Assembly (NCBI GenBank): GCA_035516895.1
Contig: DATIZY010000145.1
Span: 1 to 55,891 of the forward strand
DNA length: 55,891 nt
Origin: Gp7-AA10 sp035516895
GTDB lineage: Bacteria; Acidobacteriota; Thermoanaerobaculia; Gp7-AA8
Direction of reading: 5' to 3'
The notes under the pieces are model-generated. The model was not told where the DNA came from and made no database searches. It saw only the letters and a program-made list of their open reading frames with translations. This document shows, one piece after another, positions 15,445-24,657 of the stretch. A program made the position numbers and the translations under genes. Position 1 is the first letter of the stretch. Every line of letters starts with the position of its first letter.

Positions 15445-17424
15445 ATGACGAGCGGCGAGCAGCGAGCGGCGAGCGGGACCGTCGAATCCCCTCGCCCGCC
15501 CGCCGCACGCCGCACGCAACCCGTCGAATACATCTGCCCCATGGACCCGGAGGTCGTTCGCGATGCGCCGGGTGCATGTCCCATCTGCGGCATGGCGCTC
15601 GAACCGCGCACACCTTCGCTCGAAGATCAGCCGAACCCCGAGCTCATCGACATGCGGCGGCGCTTCGTCGTCAGCGCGATCCTCACCGCGCCGATTCTCA
15701 TCGGCGGCATGCTCGAGATCCTGCCCGCGTGGATCCAGTTCGCTCTTGCGACTCCGGTCGTCTTCTGGGGCGGCTGGCCGTTTTTCTTCCGCGGCTGGTA
15801 CTCGATCGTCACTCGCCACCTCAACATGTTCACCCTCATCGCCCTCGGCACCGCCTCTGCCTATGTTTACAGCATCTTTGCGACGCTGACCGGCCGTCCC
15901 GTTTATTTCGAAGCGGCCGCCGTCATCACGACGCTCGTGTTGTTAGGCCAGGTCCTCGAGCTTCGCGCGCGCGAGCGGACGTCGGCGGCGATCAAGTCGC
16001 TGCTCGCGCTGACGCCGAAGACCGCGCGCGTGATCCTCATCGACGACGAAGTCGACGTGCCGATCGAGCAGATCCGCCCCGGATTTCTGATCCGCGTCCG
16101 CCCCGGTGAGCGCGTCGCCGCCGACGGCGAGGTCGTCGAGGGGACCACATCGATCGACGAGTCGATGATCACCGGCGAGCCGATGCCGGTCGAAAAGAAT
16201 CCGGGCGACAAAATCACTGCCGGCACTGTCAACACCACCGGCGCGGTCGTCATCGAAGCGCAGCGCGTTGGCGGCGACACGCTCGTCGCCAGCATCGTGC
16301 GCATGGTGGCCGAGGCGCAGAGGAGCCGCGCGCCGATTCAGAGGATGGCCGATGTCGTCGCCGGATGGTTCGTGCCGATCGTCATCACGATCGCGCTGAT
16401 CACGTTCGCCGTCTGGTTTCGATTCGGCGCCGCGCAGGCGCTGGTCAATGCGGTGGCGGTGCTGATCATCGCCTGCCCGTGCGCGATCGGTCTGGCGACG
16501 CCGATGTCGGTGATGGTCGCGACGGGAAAAGGCGCCACCGCCGGCATTCTCATCAAAAACGCTGAAGCGCTCGAGCGGATGTCGCGCGTCGACACGATCG
16601 CGCTCGACAAGACCGGCACGCTGACCGAAGGCAGGCCGAAAGTCGTTGCCGTCGATGGTGGCGACGAGGTGCTCGCGCTCGCGGCGGCGGTCGAGCGCGC
16701 GAGCGAACATCCGCTGGCCGGCGCGATCATCGCCGAAGCCGAACGCCGCGGCCTGACGATCGGCGACGCGCGCGATGTGACGATCACGCCGGGCCATGGC
16801 GTCACCGGCATCGTCGATGGACGGCGCGTCGAAGTCGGCCGCAATGGTGTGATCGCCGACGGAAAAACGATCGGGCGCATCACGTTTGCCGATCCGGTCA
16901 AGGCGACGACCGCCGAAGCGGTCCGCTCGCTGCACGCGAAAGGCCTCGCCGTGGCGATGATCACGGGCGACGCGCGCGCGACCGCGGAGTCGGTGGCGAA
17001 AGAGATCGGAATCGATCGGGTCGAAGCGGAAGTCCTGCCGGCCGACAAGGCGGCCGTCGTCGCGAAGCTGCAGAAGGAAGGTCATCGCGTGGCCATGGCC
17101 GGCGACGGCATCAACGACGCGCCGGCGCTCGCGCGCGCGGATGTCGGCATCGCGATGGGCACCGGCACGGACGTCGCGATCGAGAGCGCGGGCATCACCC
17201 TCGTCAAAGGGGATCTGCGCGGCATCGTTCGGGCGCGTAATCTCAGCGAAGCGATGATGCGCAACATCAAACAGAATCTCTTCCTCGCGTTCATCTACAA
17301 CGTCGCGGCGATTCCGCTCGCCGGCTTCGGCTGGCTCAGCCCGATGATCGCCAGCGCGGCGATGACGTTCAGCTCCGTCACCGTGATCAGCAACGCGCTG
17401 CGGCTTCGCCGCGCGCGGCTGTAG
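15445..17424 (+). CDS. copA: Cu(+)-type P1B ATPase
   Basis: A 659-aa copper-exporting P-type ATPase of the inner membrane. Instead of an HMA domain the N-terminus has a heavy-metal-binding module, CPMDPE (C31) and CPICGMALEP (C45, C48). Other motifs are TGEP (243-246), CPC in helix 6 (344-346), the phosphorylated Asp in DKTGT (D388), HP (422-423) and GDGINDAP (553-560). The YN pair in helix 7 (FIYNVAAIP) and MTFSS in helix 8 fit the Cu(+) subclass. ATG directly follows the preceding stop. The first about 27 residues are written by a heptamer array (15447-15525) and look recruited rather than conserved. Confidence 0.93.
   Translation: MTSGEQRAASGTVESPRPPAARRTQPVEYICPMDPEVVRDAPGACPICGMALEPRTPSLEDQPNPELIDMRRRFVVSAILTAPILIGGMLEILPAWIQFALATPVVFWGGWPFFFRGWYSIVTRHLNMFTLIALGTASAYVYSIFATLTGRPVYFEAAAVITTLVLLGQVLELRARERTSAAIKSLLALTPKTARVILIDDEVDVPIEQIRPGFLIRVRPGERVAADGEVVEGTTSIDESMITGEPMPVEKNPGDKITAGTVNTTGAVVIEAQRVGGDTLVASIVRMVAEAQRSRAPIQRMADVVAGWFVPIVITIALITFAVWFRFGAAQALVNAVAVLIIACPCAIGLATPMSVMVATGKGATAGILIKNAEALERMSRVDTIALDKTGTLTEGRPKVVAVDGGDEVLALAAAVERASEHPLAGAIIAEAERRGLTIGDARDVTITPGHGVTGIVDGRRVEVGRNGVIADGKTIGRITFADPVKATTAEAVRSLHAKGLAVAMITGDARATAESVAKEIGIDRVEAEVLPADKAAVVAKLQKEGHRVAMAGDGINDAPALARADVGIAMGTGTDVAIESAGITLVKGDLRGIVRARNLSEAMMRNIKQNLFLAFIYNVAAIPLAGFGWLSPMIASAAMTFSSVTVISNALRLRRARL
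15447..15525. repeat. heptamer array G1 (GGCGAGC / GCACGCC)
   Basis: 7-mers GACGAGC, GGCGAGC, AGCGAGC, GGCGAGC (15447-15474), then after a short gap CTCGCCC, GCCCGCC, GCACGCC, GCACGCA, ACCCGTC (15491-15525). The second half is approximately complementary to the first (GGCGAGC against GCTCGCC). It begins 2 bp after a stop codon and lies within the copA reading frame. Confidence 0.8.
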
Positions 17425-17440
17425 AGCCTCGAGCGAAGGC

Positions 17441-17896
17441 CTACGCGCGTTTGCGCGGCCGCTGCTTCGCCGACACCGAGCGGATGATCAGCCTCCCTCG
17501 TCCGCGCGCCGGCAGCGGCTCCTTCGACTGCGCCACCGCCGCATCGATCAGCTCAGCGACCGCCGTGCGGCCGAGGACGTCGGGCGACGGAACACGGAGA
17601 AAACGCGTTTGCTTGCCCGAGCCCTGCAGGATTTTGTGCGGATCGCGGAGCGAAGCCCCGCGAAGGAAGCAGAGTCCCACGCCGTTCGCGGCTGCAGCGA
17701 TCGACAGAAAACAATCGGACGGTTTCTCGGTCGGGCCGTAGCCGATGACGAAGAAGTTGTAGTTGTCGTACGCGAGCTCGTTGGCCGTCGGAAAGCGCTT
17801 GCGCAGTTTTGCGCGCACGCTGCGGATGAGCTTCCGGTGCGCCGGCGTGAACTTGCCGATGAAGTCGCGAAGCTGCTGTTCGGGAGTGCGCTGCAT
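17441..17896 (-). CDS. DUF1801 (YdhG-like) protein
   Basis: A 151-aa small alpha/beta protein of the DUF1801/YdhG family (SCP2-like fold). It has an N-terminal TPEQQLRDFIGKFTPAHRKLIRSVR helix (shown in part), a central NYNFFVIGYG strand and the LCFLRGASLRDP block. The function is unknown. The start is ATG 17896. The longer frame adds non-conserved residues across a likely promoter (TATGAT at 17909-17914, 12 nt upstream). A second DUF1801 gene lies at 31309-31725. The C-terminus is Arg-rich. Confidence 0.78.
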   Translation of the reverse strand: MQRTPEQQLRDFIGKFTPAHRKLIRSVRAKLRKRFPTANELAYDNYNFFVIGYGPTEKPSDCFLSIAAAANGVGLCFLRGASLRDPHKILQGSGKQTRFLRVPSPDVLGRTAVAELIDAAVAQSKEPLPARGRGRLIIRSVSAKQRPRKRA

Positions 17897-17996
17897 GTTT
17901 GTGCGTCCATCATACTGAAGGTGTTGATCTCCGTCGCTCTTCAGCCCCGGCACCGCGCCCTTTTTTCCGCGGATGCCGCATCCGCGCCGGCCGTCG

Positions 17997-18710
17997 CTAC
18001 GTCATGAACGGCAGCCGGTATTTTCGCGGCGCTCCGTCCGGTGCGCCGCCGGCCGCGTAGTTCTGCTCGACGAGGAGAAAGTCGCCGAATGCGTCGCAGA
18101 GGATCACCGTCGACGAGCGCGTCCCGTACTCCGGCGACGTGACGAAGATCTCGCGCTCGATCGGACCGCCGCGCGGCATCGACAGAAACGCGAGCAGCGA
18201 CGTCGCCAGATCCTCAGCTTCGCCTTCGTGCAAGATTGCCTCGGAGAGAAAATCGCGCGCGACGGTCACCTTCTCCCACTCCGAGCCCGCCGGCGCGTTG
18301 CTGATCGCGAACACCCCTTCGATCGCGCCGAGCACGCCGGCGTTCGAGACGTGCACGACCTCGCCGTCGCCGGCGATCAGATGAAAACCCGCGTATTCGC
18401 GGCCGCGGATCGAACGCGCGTACTCCATCGGCGTTTCATCGCCGCGCACGAACTCCGTGACGAGAGTGCCCCGCGACGGCCCGCCCTCCCGCCCCGCCCC
18501 GCGGACGTTCGTGATCGCGGCGAACCGCCCGCCCTGCCGCAGCGCGAGCCAGCTGCCGCCCGCCCGCAGATCGCGGCCGCCGACGATGCGCTCGTCCTCT
18601 TCCCACACCGCGGCCGGGCGGGTGGGGCGGGCGTAGAACTCGTCGCGGTTCGCAGCGATGACCAGCGGAAATTTCGGCGAGGCGTCGTGCGCTATGGCGA
18701 TCAGGCACAT
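17997..18710 (-). CDS. NRDE-family (TANGO2-like) protein
   Basis: A 237-aa protein starting MCLIAIAH with the family hallmark NRDE in IAANRDEFYARPTRP (about 15-29) and GGRDLRAGGSWLAL (about 44-57). The N-terminal Cys-2 layout resembles Ntn hydrolases, and TANGO2 relatives are implicated in haem or lipid handling. The activity of bacterial members is not settled. ATG 18710 has GGGAGGACC just upstream. It lies downstream of the acyl-CoA ligase on the same strand, 77 bp away. Confidence 0.88.
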   Translation of the reverse strand: MCLIAIAHDASPKFPLVIAANRDEFYARPTRPAAVWEEDERIVGGRDLRAGGSWLALRQGGRFAAITNVRGAGREGGPSRGTLVTEFVRGDETPMEYARSIRGREYAGFHLIAGDGEVVHVSNAGVLGAIEGVFAISNAPAGSEWEKVTVARDFLSEAILHEGEAEDLATSLLAFLSMPRGGPIEREIFVTSPEYGTRSSTVILCDAFGDFLLVEQNYAAGGAPDGAPRKYRLPFMT

Positions 18711-18787
18711 TGGTCCTCCCATTATGCGATCTCGCACGGGCGTCGGAGTGAACGCTTGCGTGTCTCCCGTCGCCGGCGCGGCGAACT

Positions 18788-20146
18788 TCAGATCGTCCTC
18801 AGGAGATGCTTTTGAATCTTGCCGAGCGCGGTCCGCGGAATGGAATCGACGCGGATGAATCGCCGCGGCACTTTGAACGACGCCAGCTTCTCGCGGCACA
18901 CGCGTTCGAGCTCCTCGGCATCCGCATCGCCGGCGATGTACGCCACCGGCACCTCGCCGCGCAGCGGATCCTCGACCCCGACGACTGCCGCTTCGCGAAC
19001 CCCGGGCTGCTCGGTCAGCAGGTCCTCGATCTCCCGCGGATAAATGTTGAATCCGCCGGAGATGATGAGATCGCTTTTTCGGCCTAACAAGGTGTAGTAG
19101 CCATCCTCCGAGACCGAAGCGAGGTCGCCCGTCTTGAACCAACCGTCGTCGAATGCGGCCGCGCTCGCGGCGTCGTTGCGCCAGTAGCCGGCGAAGATCG
19201 CCGGCCCGCGCACCTGCAGCTCGCCGTCGACGATGCGCGCCGAAATGCCGGGCAGCGGAAAGCCGACCGTGCCCGCCCGCCGCTCCCCCACCAGCGGATT
19301 GCTCATGATCATGAACGCCTCGGTCATGCCGTAGCGCTCCAGGATCGTGTGGCCGAAGCGCTCGCGAAACGATTCGAACACGTGCGGCGGCAACGGCGCC
19401 GAGCCGGAGACGAACAGCCGCATGCCGCGCGCGATCTCGCGCGGCGCGTCGAGCAGGCGCACGTAAACGGTCGGCACGCCGAAGAAGAGCGTCGGCTGAA
19501 AGTCGAGAAATTCGCCGGGCGCCGTGCGATGGTCGAACCGCTCGAGGAGACGCATGCGGCAACCGCTCGCGAGCCAGCAGTGCAGTCCGTTGCCCAGCGC
19601 GTGAATGTGAAACAGCGGCAGCGCGAGCAGAAGACGGTCGTCGCTCGTGATCTGCCACGACGCGAGGAGGTTCACACAATTAGATATGAAATTATTATGC
19701 GTTAATATTGCACCTTTTGACTGGCCGGTCGTGCCGCTCGTGTAAATGATCGCCGCCGGGTCTTCACCACCGAGGCAACGAGGGCGCTGAGTCTCCGCGT
19801 CGTCGGTGCCGGGGTGAATCGGTAAGTCCTTTTCCGTGATGACGAGCCTGGGAGCAGCATCACGAACGATGTGCTCGATCTCCCGCTCGCGATAGAGGAT
19901 GTTGATCGGAACGAAGACGACGCCGAGCTTCACGCACGCGAGGAAGATCTCGATCAGCTCGATCCGGTTCGCGAGGTAGACGCAGAGGCGGTCGCCTTTC
20001 TCGAATCCGCGCTCGATCAGCGCGTTCGCCACGCGGCTGCTGCGGCGATCGATGTCTCCGAAGCTGTATTTCTCGCCGTTCCACTCGAGCGCGATCGCGT
20101 CGCGGCGCCCGACGAGCGAGAGATCGAAGAGCTGGAGCAGGTTCAT
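18788..20146 (-). CDS. AMP-forming acyl-CoA synthetase (malonyl-CoA synthetase-like)
   Basis: A 452-aa ANL-superfamily ligase that activates a carboxylic acid as acyl-AMP and then acyl-CoA. Motifs are the P-loop YTSGTTGQSKG (about 135-145), RYGMTE (A5), GDLASVSEDGYY (A7), GRKSDLIISGGFNIYPREIE (hinge, A8) and the catalytic Lys in RTALGKIQK near the C-terminus. It is short for the family (typically 500 or more), close to the MatB/ACSF3 malonyl- or methylmalonyl-CoA synthetases. That would fit the methylmalonyl-CoA mutase encoded at 44223, though this is inference. Codons around ILTHNNFISN (19676-19712) are strikingly AT-rich for this genome. Confidence 0.85.
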   Translation of the reverse strand: MNLLQLFDLSLVGRRDAIALEWNGEKYSFGDIDRRSSRVANALIERGFEKGDRLCVYLANRIELIEIFLACVKLGVVFVPINILYREREIEHIVRDAAPRLVITEKDLPIHPGTDDAETQRPRCLGGEDPAAIIYTSGTTGQSKGAILTHNNFISNCVNLLASWQITSDDRLLLALPLFHIHALGNGLHCWLASGCRMRLLERFDHRTAPGEFLDFQPTLFFGVPTVYVRLLDAPREIARGMRLFVSGSAPLPPHVFESFRERFGHTILERYGMTEAFMIMSNPLVGERRAGTVGFPLPGISARIVDGELQVRGPAIFAGYWRNDAASAAAFDDGWFKTGDLASVSEDGYYTLLGRKSDLIISGGFNIYPREIEDLLTEQPGVREAAVVGVEDPLRGEVPVAYIAGDADAEELERVCREKLASFKVPRRFIRVDSIPRTALGKIQKHLLRTI

Positions 20147-20160
20147 TTTGTCGTCGTTGT

Positions 20161-20383
20161 TGACGGTTACCGGTTGATGGTTACCGGTTGCCCGGTTGAC
20201 GGTTGACGGTTGCCGGTTGACGGTTGCGGTCGCAGATTTCTGAGCGGACTACCAACAAACCACCGACGACAAACTACGGCCAAGCAGCAACCCGGCAAAG
20301 GCAACCCCGCCAAGCGCGATCGCGATAACCGGGAACCGGCAACCGGCAAGCGGCAACCGGCAACCGGCAACCGGCAACCGGCA
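20161..20383. repeat. heptamer array C (ACCGGCA / TGACGGT), large inverted array
   Basis: Left arm 20161-20224: TGACGGT, TACCGGT, TGATGGT, TACCGGT, TGCCCGGT (8 bp), TGACGGT, TGACGGT, TGCCGGT, TGACGGT. Right arm 20328-20383: ACCGGGA, ACCGGCA, ACCGGCA, AGCGGCA, then four ACCGGCA. The arms are complementary (TGCCGGT against ACCGGCA), giving a potential long hairpin with a centre of about 100 bp. It fills most of the divergent gap between the acyl-CoA ligase and prolyl oligopeptidase genes. It is not a CRISPR array, since it has no spacers. Confidence 0.9.
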
Positions 20384-20388
20384 ACAGA

Positions 20389-20394
20389 TAGACT
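20389..20394 (+). promoter_or_regulatory. -10 box for the prolyl oligopeptidase gene
   Basis: TAGACT, 6 nt before the ATG at 20401 and directly after the last heptamer of array C. There is no room for a ribosome-binding site, so a leaderless mRNA is likely. Confidence 0.5.
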
Positions 20395-20400
20395 ACCGCG

Positions 20401-22473
20401 ATGCGAAAGATCTTTGCGCTCGCACTGCTGTTCGCGGCCGTCCATCCGCCAGCGACGAAGAAAATCCCCGTCACCGACACGTACTTCAACATCAAGATCG
20501 TCGATCCGTATCGCTGGCTCGAGAACGCCGACGATCCGGCGGTCAAGCAGTGGGTCGAGGAGCAGAACCGCTACGCGCGCTCGGTCCTCGACGCGATCCC
20601 GCAGCGCGCGGCGATCGAGAAGCGGCTCGTCGAGCTGACGACGGACCGGCCGCCATCGTACGGCTCGCTCGTCCAGAAGGGCGGACATCTCTTCGCGCTG
20701 AAATTTCAGCCGCCGAAGGAGCAGCCATTTCTCGTGACACTGAATTCGATCAACGACAAAGCGTCGGAGCGCGTCGTCATCGATCCGGTGGCCATCGATC
20801 CGAGCGGCCACACGGAGATCGACTTCTTTGTTCCGTCGAACGACGGCAAGCTCGTCGCGGTCTCGCTCTCGCACGGCGGGAGCGAGTCGGGCGACGTGCA
20901 CGTCTACGACGTCGCGACCGGCAAGGAGCTCGGCGACGCCATCGCGCGCGTCAACGGCGGCACGGCCGGCGGCGACGTCGCCTGGAACCGCGACAGCTCC
21001 GGATTCTTCTACACGCGCTACCCGCGCGAGGGCGAGCGTCCGCAAGCGGACATCGATTTCTACCAGCAGGTGTGGTTCCACAAGCTCGGTGCGCCCGTGA
21101 CCGAGGATCACTACGAGATCGGCAAGGATTTTCCGCGGATCGCGGAGACGTCGCTCGACATCTCGCCCGACGGCCACGCTCTCCTCGCGTCGGTCCGAAA
21201 CGGCGACGGCGGCGAAGTCGAGCATTTCGTGCGCGGCGACGACGGCGCGTGGCGACAGATCACGCACTTCAACGACGCCGTCCCGCAGGTCCGCTTCGGC
21301 GAAGACGGCAATCTCTACGAGCTGTCTCACAAGAACGCGCCGAACGGAAAAATCGTGAGCGTCGAAGGGCAGACGATCGTGCCGCAATCGAACGTGGCCA
21401 TCGAGTCGTTCCTGCCGACCGAGCGCGAGCTCTACGTCAACTACATGGCCGGCGGCCCCTCGGAGCTGCGGATGACTTCGATCGATGGCGCGAAGCAGAC
21501 GAGCGTGCCGATCCTTCCGGTCTCCGCGGTCAACGGACTCGTTCCGTTAGGCGGCGACACCATCGCGTTCACGAACGGCAGCTATCTCGAGCCGGCGAAC
21601 TGGTACACGTTCGCGCCGGGAGAGGCGAAGCCGAACGAGACCGCGCTGAAGATCACGCTGCCGGTCAGCTTCGCCGACACCGTCGTCGATCGTGTCATGG
21701 TCACTTCGAAAGACGGCGCGAAGGTGCCGCTGAACATCATCCATCGCAAGGACATGAAGCTCGGCGGGGCGAATCCGACCCTGCTCACCGGCTACGGCGG
21801 ATACAACATCAGCCTCAAGCCGGGATTCAACGCCACGCGGCGATTGTGGCTCGATGCCGGCGGCGTCTATGCGATCGCGAATCTGCGCGGCGGAGGCGAG
21901 TTCGGTGAATCGTGGCACGAGCAGGGAAAGCTGACGCAGAAACAAAACGTGTTCGATGACTTCGCCGCCTGCGCGCGCTATCTGATCGCGCATTCCTATA
22001 CCAGCCCGTCGCACCTGGCCATCGAAGGCGGCAGCAACGGCGGCCTGCTCATGGGCGCGGCGCTCACGCAGCATCCCGAGCTGTTTCGCGCCGTCGTCTC
22101 GCACGTCGGCATCTACGACATGCTGCGGGTGGAGCTCTCGCCGAACGGGGCGTTCAACGTCACCGAGTTCGGCACGGTGAAAAATCCGGAGCAGTTCCGG
22201 GCGCTCTACGCGTACTCGCCGTACCACCACGTCGTGGACGGAACGAAGTACCCGGCCGTGCTGATGCTGACCGGCGCGAACGATCCGCGCGTCGATCCGA
22301 TGAACTCGCGCAAGATGGTCGCGCGGCTGCAGGCGGCGAATGCGTCAACGCATCCGATTCTGCTGCGCGCAAGCTCGTCGAGCGGCCACGGAATCGGTAC
22401 TTCATTCAGCGAAGCGATCGCGCAGCAGACCGATGTCGACGCGTTCCTCTTTCACGAGCTTGGAATGAAGTAG
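20401..22473 (+). CDS. prolyl oligopeptidase (S9A)
   Basis: A 690-aa serine peptidase that cleaves short peptides after proline. An N-terminal beta-propeller domain (about 75-410) follows the conserved DPYRWLE (about 35-41). The C-terminal alpha/beta-hydrolase carries the triad Ser545 (GGSNGG, 543-548), Asp628 (GANDPRVDP) and His663 (SSGHGIG). The short hydrophobic start (RKIFALALLFAAVHP) may be a signal peptide, suggesting a periplasmic enzyme. The stop codon TAG is the first triplet of a REP-like repeat. A TTA-GGC pair occurs at 21547. Confidence 0.93.
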   Translation: MRKIFALALLFAAVHPPATKKIPVTDTYFNIKIVDPYRWLENADDPAVKQWVEEQNRYARSVLDAIPQRAAIEKRLVELTTDRPPSYGSLVQKGGHLFALKFQPPKEQPFLVTLNSINDKASERVVIDPVAIDPSGHTEIDFFVPSNDGKLVAVSLSHGGSESGDVHVYDVATGKELGDAIARVNGGTAGGDVAWNRDSSGFFYTRYPREGERPQADIDFYQQVWFHKLGAPVTEDHYEIGKDFPRIAETSLDISPDGHALLASVRNGDGGEVEHFVRGDDGAWRQITHFNDAVPQVRFGEDGNLYELSHKNAPNGKIVSVEGQTIVPQSNVAIESFLPTERELYVNYMAGGPSELRMTSIDGAKQTSVPILPVSAVNGLVPLGGDTIAFTNGSYLEPANWYTFAPGEAKPNETALKITLPVSFADTVVDRVMVTSKDGAKVPLNIIHRKDMKLGGANPTLLTGYGGYNISLKPGFNATRRLWLDAGGVYAIANLRGGGEFGESWHEQGKLTQKQNVFDDFAACARYLIAHSYTSPSHLAIEGGSNGGLLMGAALTQHPELFRAVVSHVGIYDMLRVELSPNGAFNVTEFGTVKNPEQFRALYAYSPYHHVVDGTKYPAVLMLTGANDPRVDPMNSRKMVARLQAANASTHPILLRASSSSGHGIGTSFSEAIAQQTDVDAFLFHELGMK

Positions 22474-22531
22474 GGCGGCGCTGCGCGCTGCCGAAAACGG
22501 GGATTCGGCACGGCGCGGCCGTGCCCTACGA
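22471..22531. repeat. REP-like palindrome pair
   Basis: TAGGGCGGCGCTGCGCGCTGCCGAA, then an inverted ATTCGGCACGGC-GCG-GCCGTGCCCTA (shown in parts). Two REP units face each other, and the first overlaps the prolyl oligopeptidase stop codon. The next 130 bp hold another small hairpin (GGCGGCGCTTGCCGCC) and no gene. Confidence 0.8.
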
Positions 22532-22663
22532 ATTCATTGGCGGCGCTTGCCGCCGGCGTGGTCCGACCCGCGCCGCCACCCGCGTCCCCGAACGACGCGG
22601 TCTCCCTTCGTCCGTTTGTCGTTCTCATGGCTACGCACGGCGCTTGCAGGTTCCGATTCCAAC

Positions 22664-24433
22664 GTGAGCATTCGTGACCGGCGGCGCCCGATCGGCGCGG
22701 AGGTGATTGGAGACGCCGTCGATTTTCGAGTCTGGGCGCCCGATCACCGCGAAGTCGCGGTCGTCATCGATGATCGCGAACACGCTCTCGAACGCGAAAA
22801 GGACGGTCATTTCCGCGGCGCCGTCCGCGGCACGCGCGCCGGCGCGCGGTATCGATTCCGTCTCGATCGCGGCGAAGCGTTCCCCGATCCCGCCTCACGA
22901 TTTCAGCCCGAGGGGCCGAAGGGTGCGTCGGAGGTCGTGGATCCGAATTCGTATCGCTGGCGCGAGCGCAATCCGACGATCGATCGCCGCGTCATCTATG
23001 AGATGCACATCGGCACGTTCACGCGCGAGGGAACTTGGCGCGCGGCAGCAGAGCACTTGAAGCCGCTCGCCCAAATCGGGATCAACACGCTCGAGGTCAT
23101 GCCGGTCAACGAATTTCCCGGCCGCTTCGGCTGGGGCTACGACGGCGTCGACCTGTGGGCGCCGACGCGGCTTTACGGTTCGCCCGACGACTTCCGCTCG
23201 TTCGTCGACTCCGCTCACGCCCTCGGTCTCGCCGTGATTCTCGACGTCGTCTACAACCACCTTGGTCCCGACGGCTGCTACCTCGGAAGGTTCACGAAGA
23301 GCTACTTCACGGATCGCTACACGAACGAATGGGGCGACGCGATCAACTTCGACGGTCCCGGCTGCGAAGGAGTGCGCGAGTTCTTCTCCCAAAACGCGGC
23401 GTACTGGATCGATGAATATCGCCTCGACGGCCTGCGCCTCGATGCCACGCAGAGCATCAACGACAGCTCACCGACTCACATCCTCGCGGAGGTGTCGCAG
23501 TGCGCGCGAGAAGCGGCGCGAGGCCGCGAGATTTTCATCGTGGCGGAAAACGAGCCGCAGGACATCAATTTGATCCGCGAGTACGGCATCGACGCGCTGT
23601 GGAATGACGACTGGCACCATGCGGCGATGATCGCCGCCGGCAAACCCCGCGAGGCCTACTACCTCGATTACAAAGGAACGCCGCAGGAATTCGTGTCGCT
23701 GGCGCGCCACGGATTTCTCTACCAGGGGCAGTGGTACGCGTGGCAGAAAAACCGTCGCGGCACACCCTCGCTCGACACGCCGCCCGAGCGGCTCGTGTCG
23801 TACCTGCAGAATCACGATCAGGTCGCAAACTCGCAGAACGGCAAACGGATTCACGAGCTGGCCCCGCGCGGCAAATACCGCGCGCTCACCGCTCTCCTTC
23901 TCCTCGGTCCCAACACTCCGATGCTGTTTCAGGGCGAGGAGTTCGCCTCGTCCGCGCCGTTTCTCTACTTCGCCGATCACAACAAGGAGCTCGCCGGCGC
24001 GGTGGCGAAAGGGCGCGCGGAGTTTCTCGAACAATTCCCGTCCATCGATTTGAAACGCCTCGACGCTCCGCACGACATCGCGACGTTCGAGAAATGCAAG
24101 CTCGATCACGCGGAGGCCATTCCGCTGATCCGCGAGCTGCTCGAGCTTCGACACCAGCTCGCTCCTGCCGATCGCATCGATGGTGCAGTGTTGAGCCACG
24201 AAGCATTCGTTCTCCGCTTCGATGACGATCGCCTGCTCGTCATCAACCTCGGTGAAAGAGTCGATCTCGACGTCGCGCCCGAGCCGCTGCTGGCGCCGCC
24301 GCCCAACGCCCGATGGGAAGTGCGGTGGTCGAGCGACGGCACGACGAAGATCGAGTTTGAAGCCGCTCCGAGCTGGCGCATTCCGTCGGAGTGCGCGGCG
24401 CTGATGACAGCCGTTCGCTATACTCGTTCGTAA
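22664..24433 (+). CDS. treZ: malto-oligosyltrehalose trehalohydrolase (TreZ)
   Basis: A 589-aa GH13 enzyme that releases trehalose from maltooligosyltrehalose. It has an N-terminal E-set/CBM48 module (about 5-95, VDFRVWAPDHREVAVVI) and then the TIM barrel with YEMHIGTFTREGT, VMPVNEFPGRFGWGYDGV, DVVYNHLGPDG, nucleophile Asp in GLRLDATQSI, acid Glu in IVAENEP and the transition-state Asp in QNHDQV. The last about 70 aa form the C-terminal beta domain. GTG 22664 is preferred because it puts the domain start near residue 15. The frame upstream to 22547 is repeat-derived. The TreY partner is not in the window. Confidence 0.92.
   Translation: MSIRDRRRPIGAEVIGDAVDFRVWAPDHREVAVVIDDREHALEREKDGHFRGAVRGTRAGARYRFRLDRGEAFPDPASRFQPEGPKGASEVVDPNSYRWRERNPTIDRRVIYEMHIGTFTREGTWRAAAEHLKPLAQIGINTLEVMPVNEFPGRFGWGYDGVDLWAPTRLYGSPDDFRSFVDSAHALGLAVILDVVYNHLGPDGCYLGRFTKSYFTDRYTNEWGDAINFDGPGCEGVREFFSQNAAYWIDEYRLDGLRLDATQSINDSSPTHILAEVSQCAREAARGREIFIVAENEPQDINLIREYGIDALWNDDWHHAAMIAAGKPREAYYLDYKGTPQEFVSLARHGFLYQGQWYAWQKNRRGTPSLDTPPERLVSYLQNHDQVANSQNGKRIHELAPRGKYRALTALLLLGPNTPMLFQGEEFASSAPFLYFADHNKELAGAVAKGRAEFLEQFPSIDLKRLDAPHDIATFEKCKLDHAEAIPLIRELLELRHQLAPADRIDGAVLSHEAFVLRFDDDRLLVINLGERVDLDVAPEPLLAPPPNARWEVRWSSDGTTKIEFEAAPSWRIPSECAALMTAVRYTRS
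24419..24424 (+). promoter_or_regulatory. -10-like box before the 74-aa gene
   Basis: TATACT inside the 3' end of treZ, 8 nt before the ATG at 24433. It could give the small-gene cluster its own leaderless transcript. Confidence 0.35.
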
Positions 24434-24657
24434 TGCGTTCGAAGGTTGCCGAAGAGCTGCGGCGCGAGCAGACGGAGGATATCCGTGCGATGTCCATCGA
24501 GGAACGAATTGCGCTCGCGCTCGAGCTCGGTGAGCGGGACCTGCAGCTGTACATAGCCCTGAACGAGGTCGATCGCGAAACGGCGGTTCGAGCAATCCGC
24601 CGCGAGCATCGGAACGGCCGCCGGTATTCGCGCTGCATGGAAGACTCGAACGAGTGA
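24433..24657 (+). CDS. small helical protein, possible antitoxin-type
   Basis: A 74-aa, highly charged and predicted helical protein (MSIEERIALALELGERDLQLY core, residues about 20-40, then a basic stretch RAIRREHRNGRRYSRC). ATG overlaps the treZ stop as TAATG. Small proteins of this style are often encoded just ahead of a nucleotidyltransferase-type toxin, but no such gene follows here, only a 39-aa ORF. The function is therefore open. It is coupled to the next gene by GTGA. Confidence 0.55.
   Translation: MRSKVAEELRREQTEDIRAMSIEERIALALELGERDLQLYIALNEVDRETAVRAIRREHRNGRRYSRCMEDSNE

Noticed and set aside
20328..20383. Possible CRISPR array
   Set aside because: The units are 7 bp, contiguous and without spacers. 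No cas genes are present.
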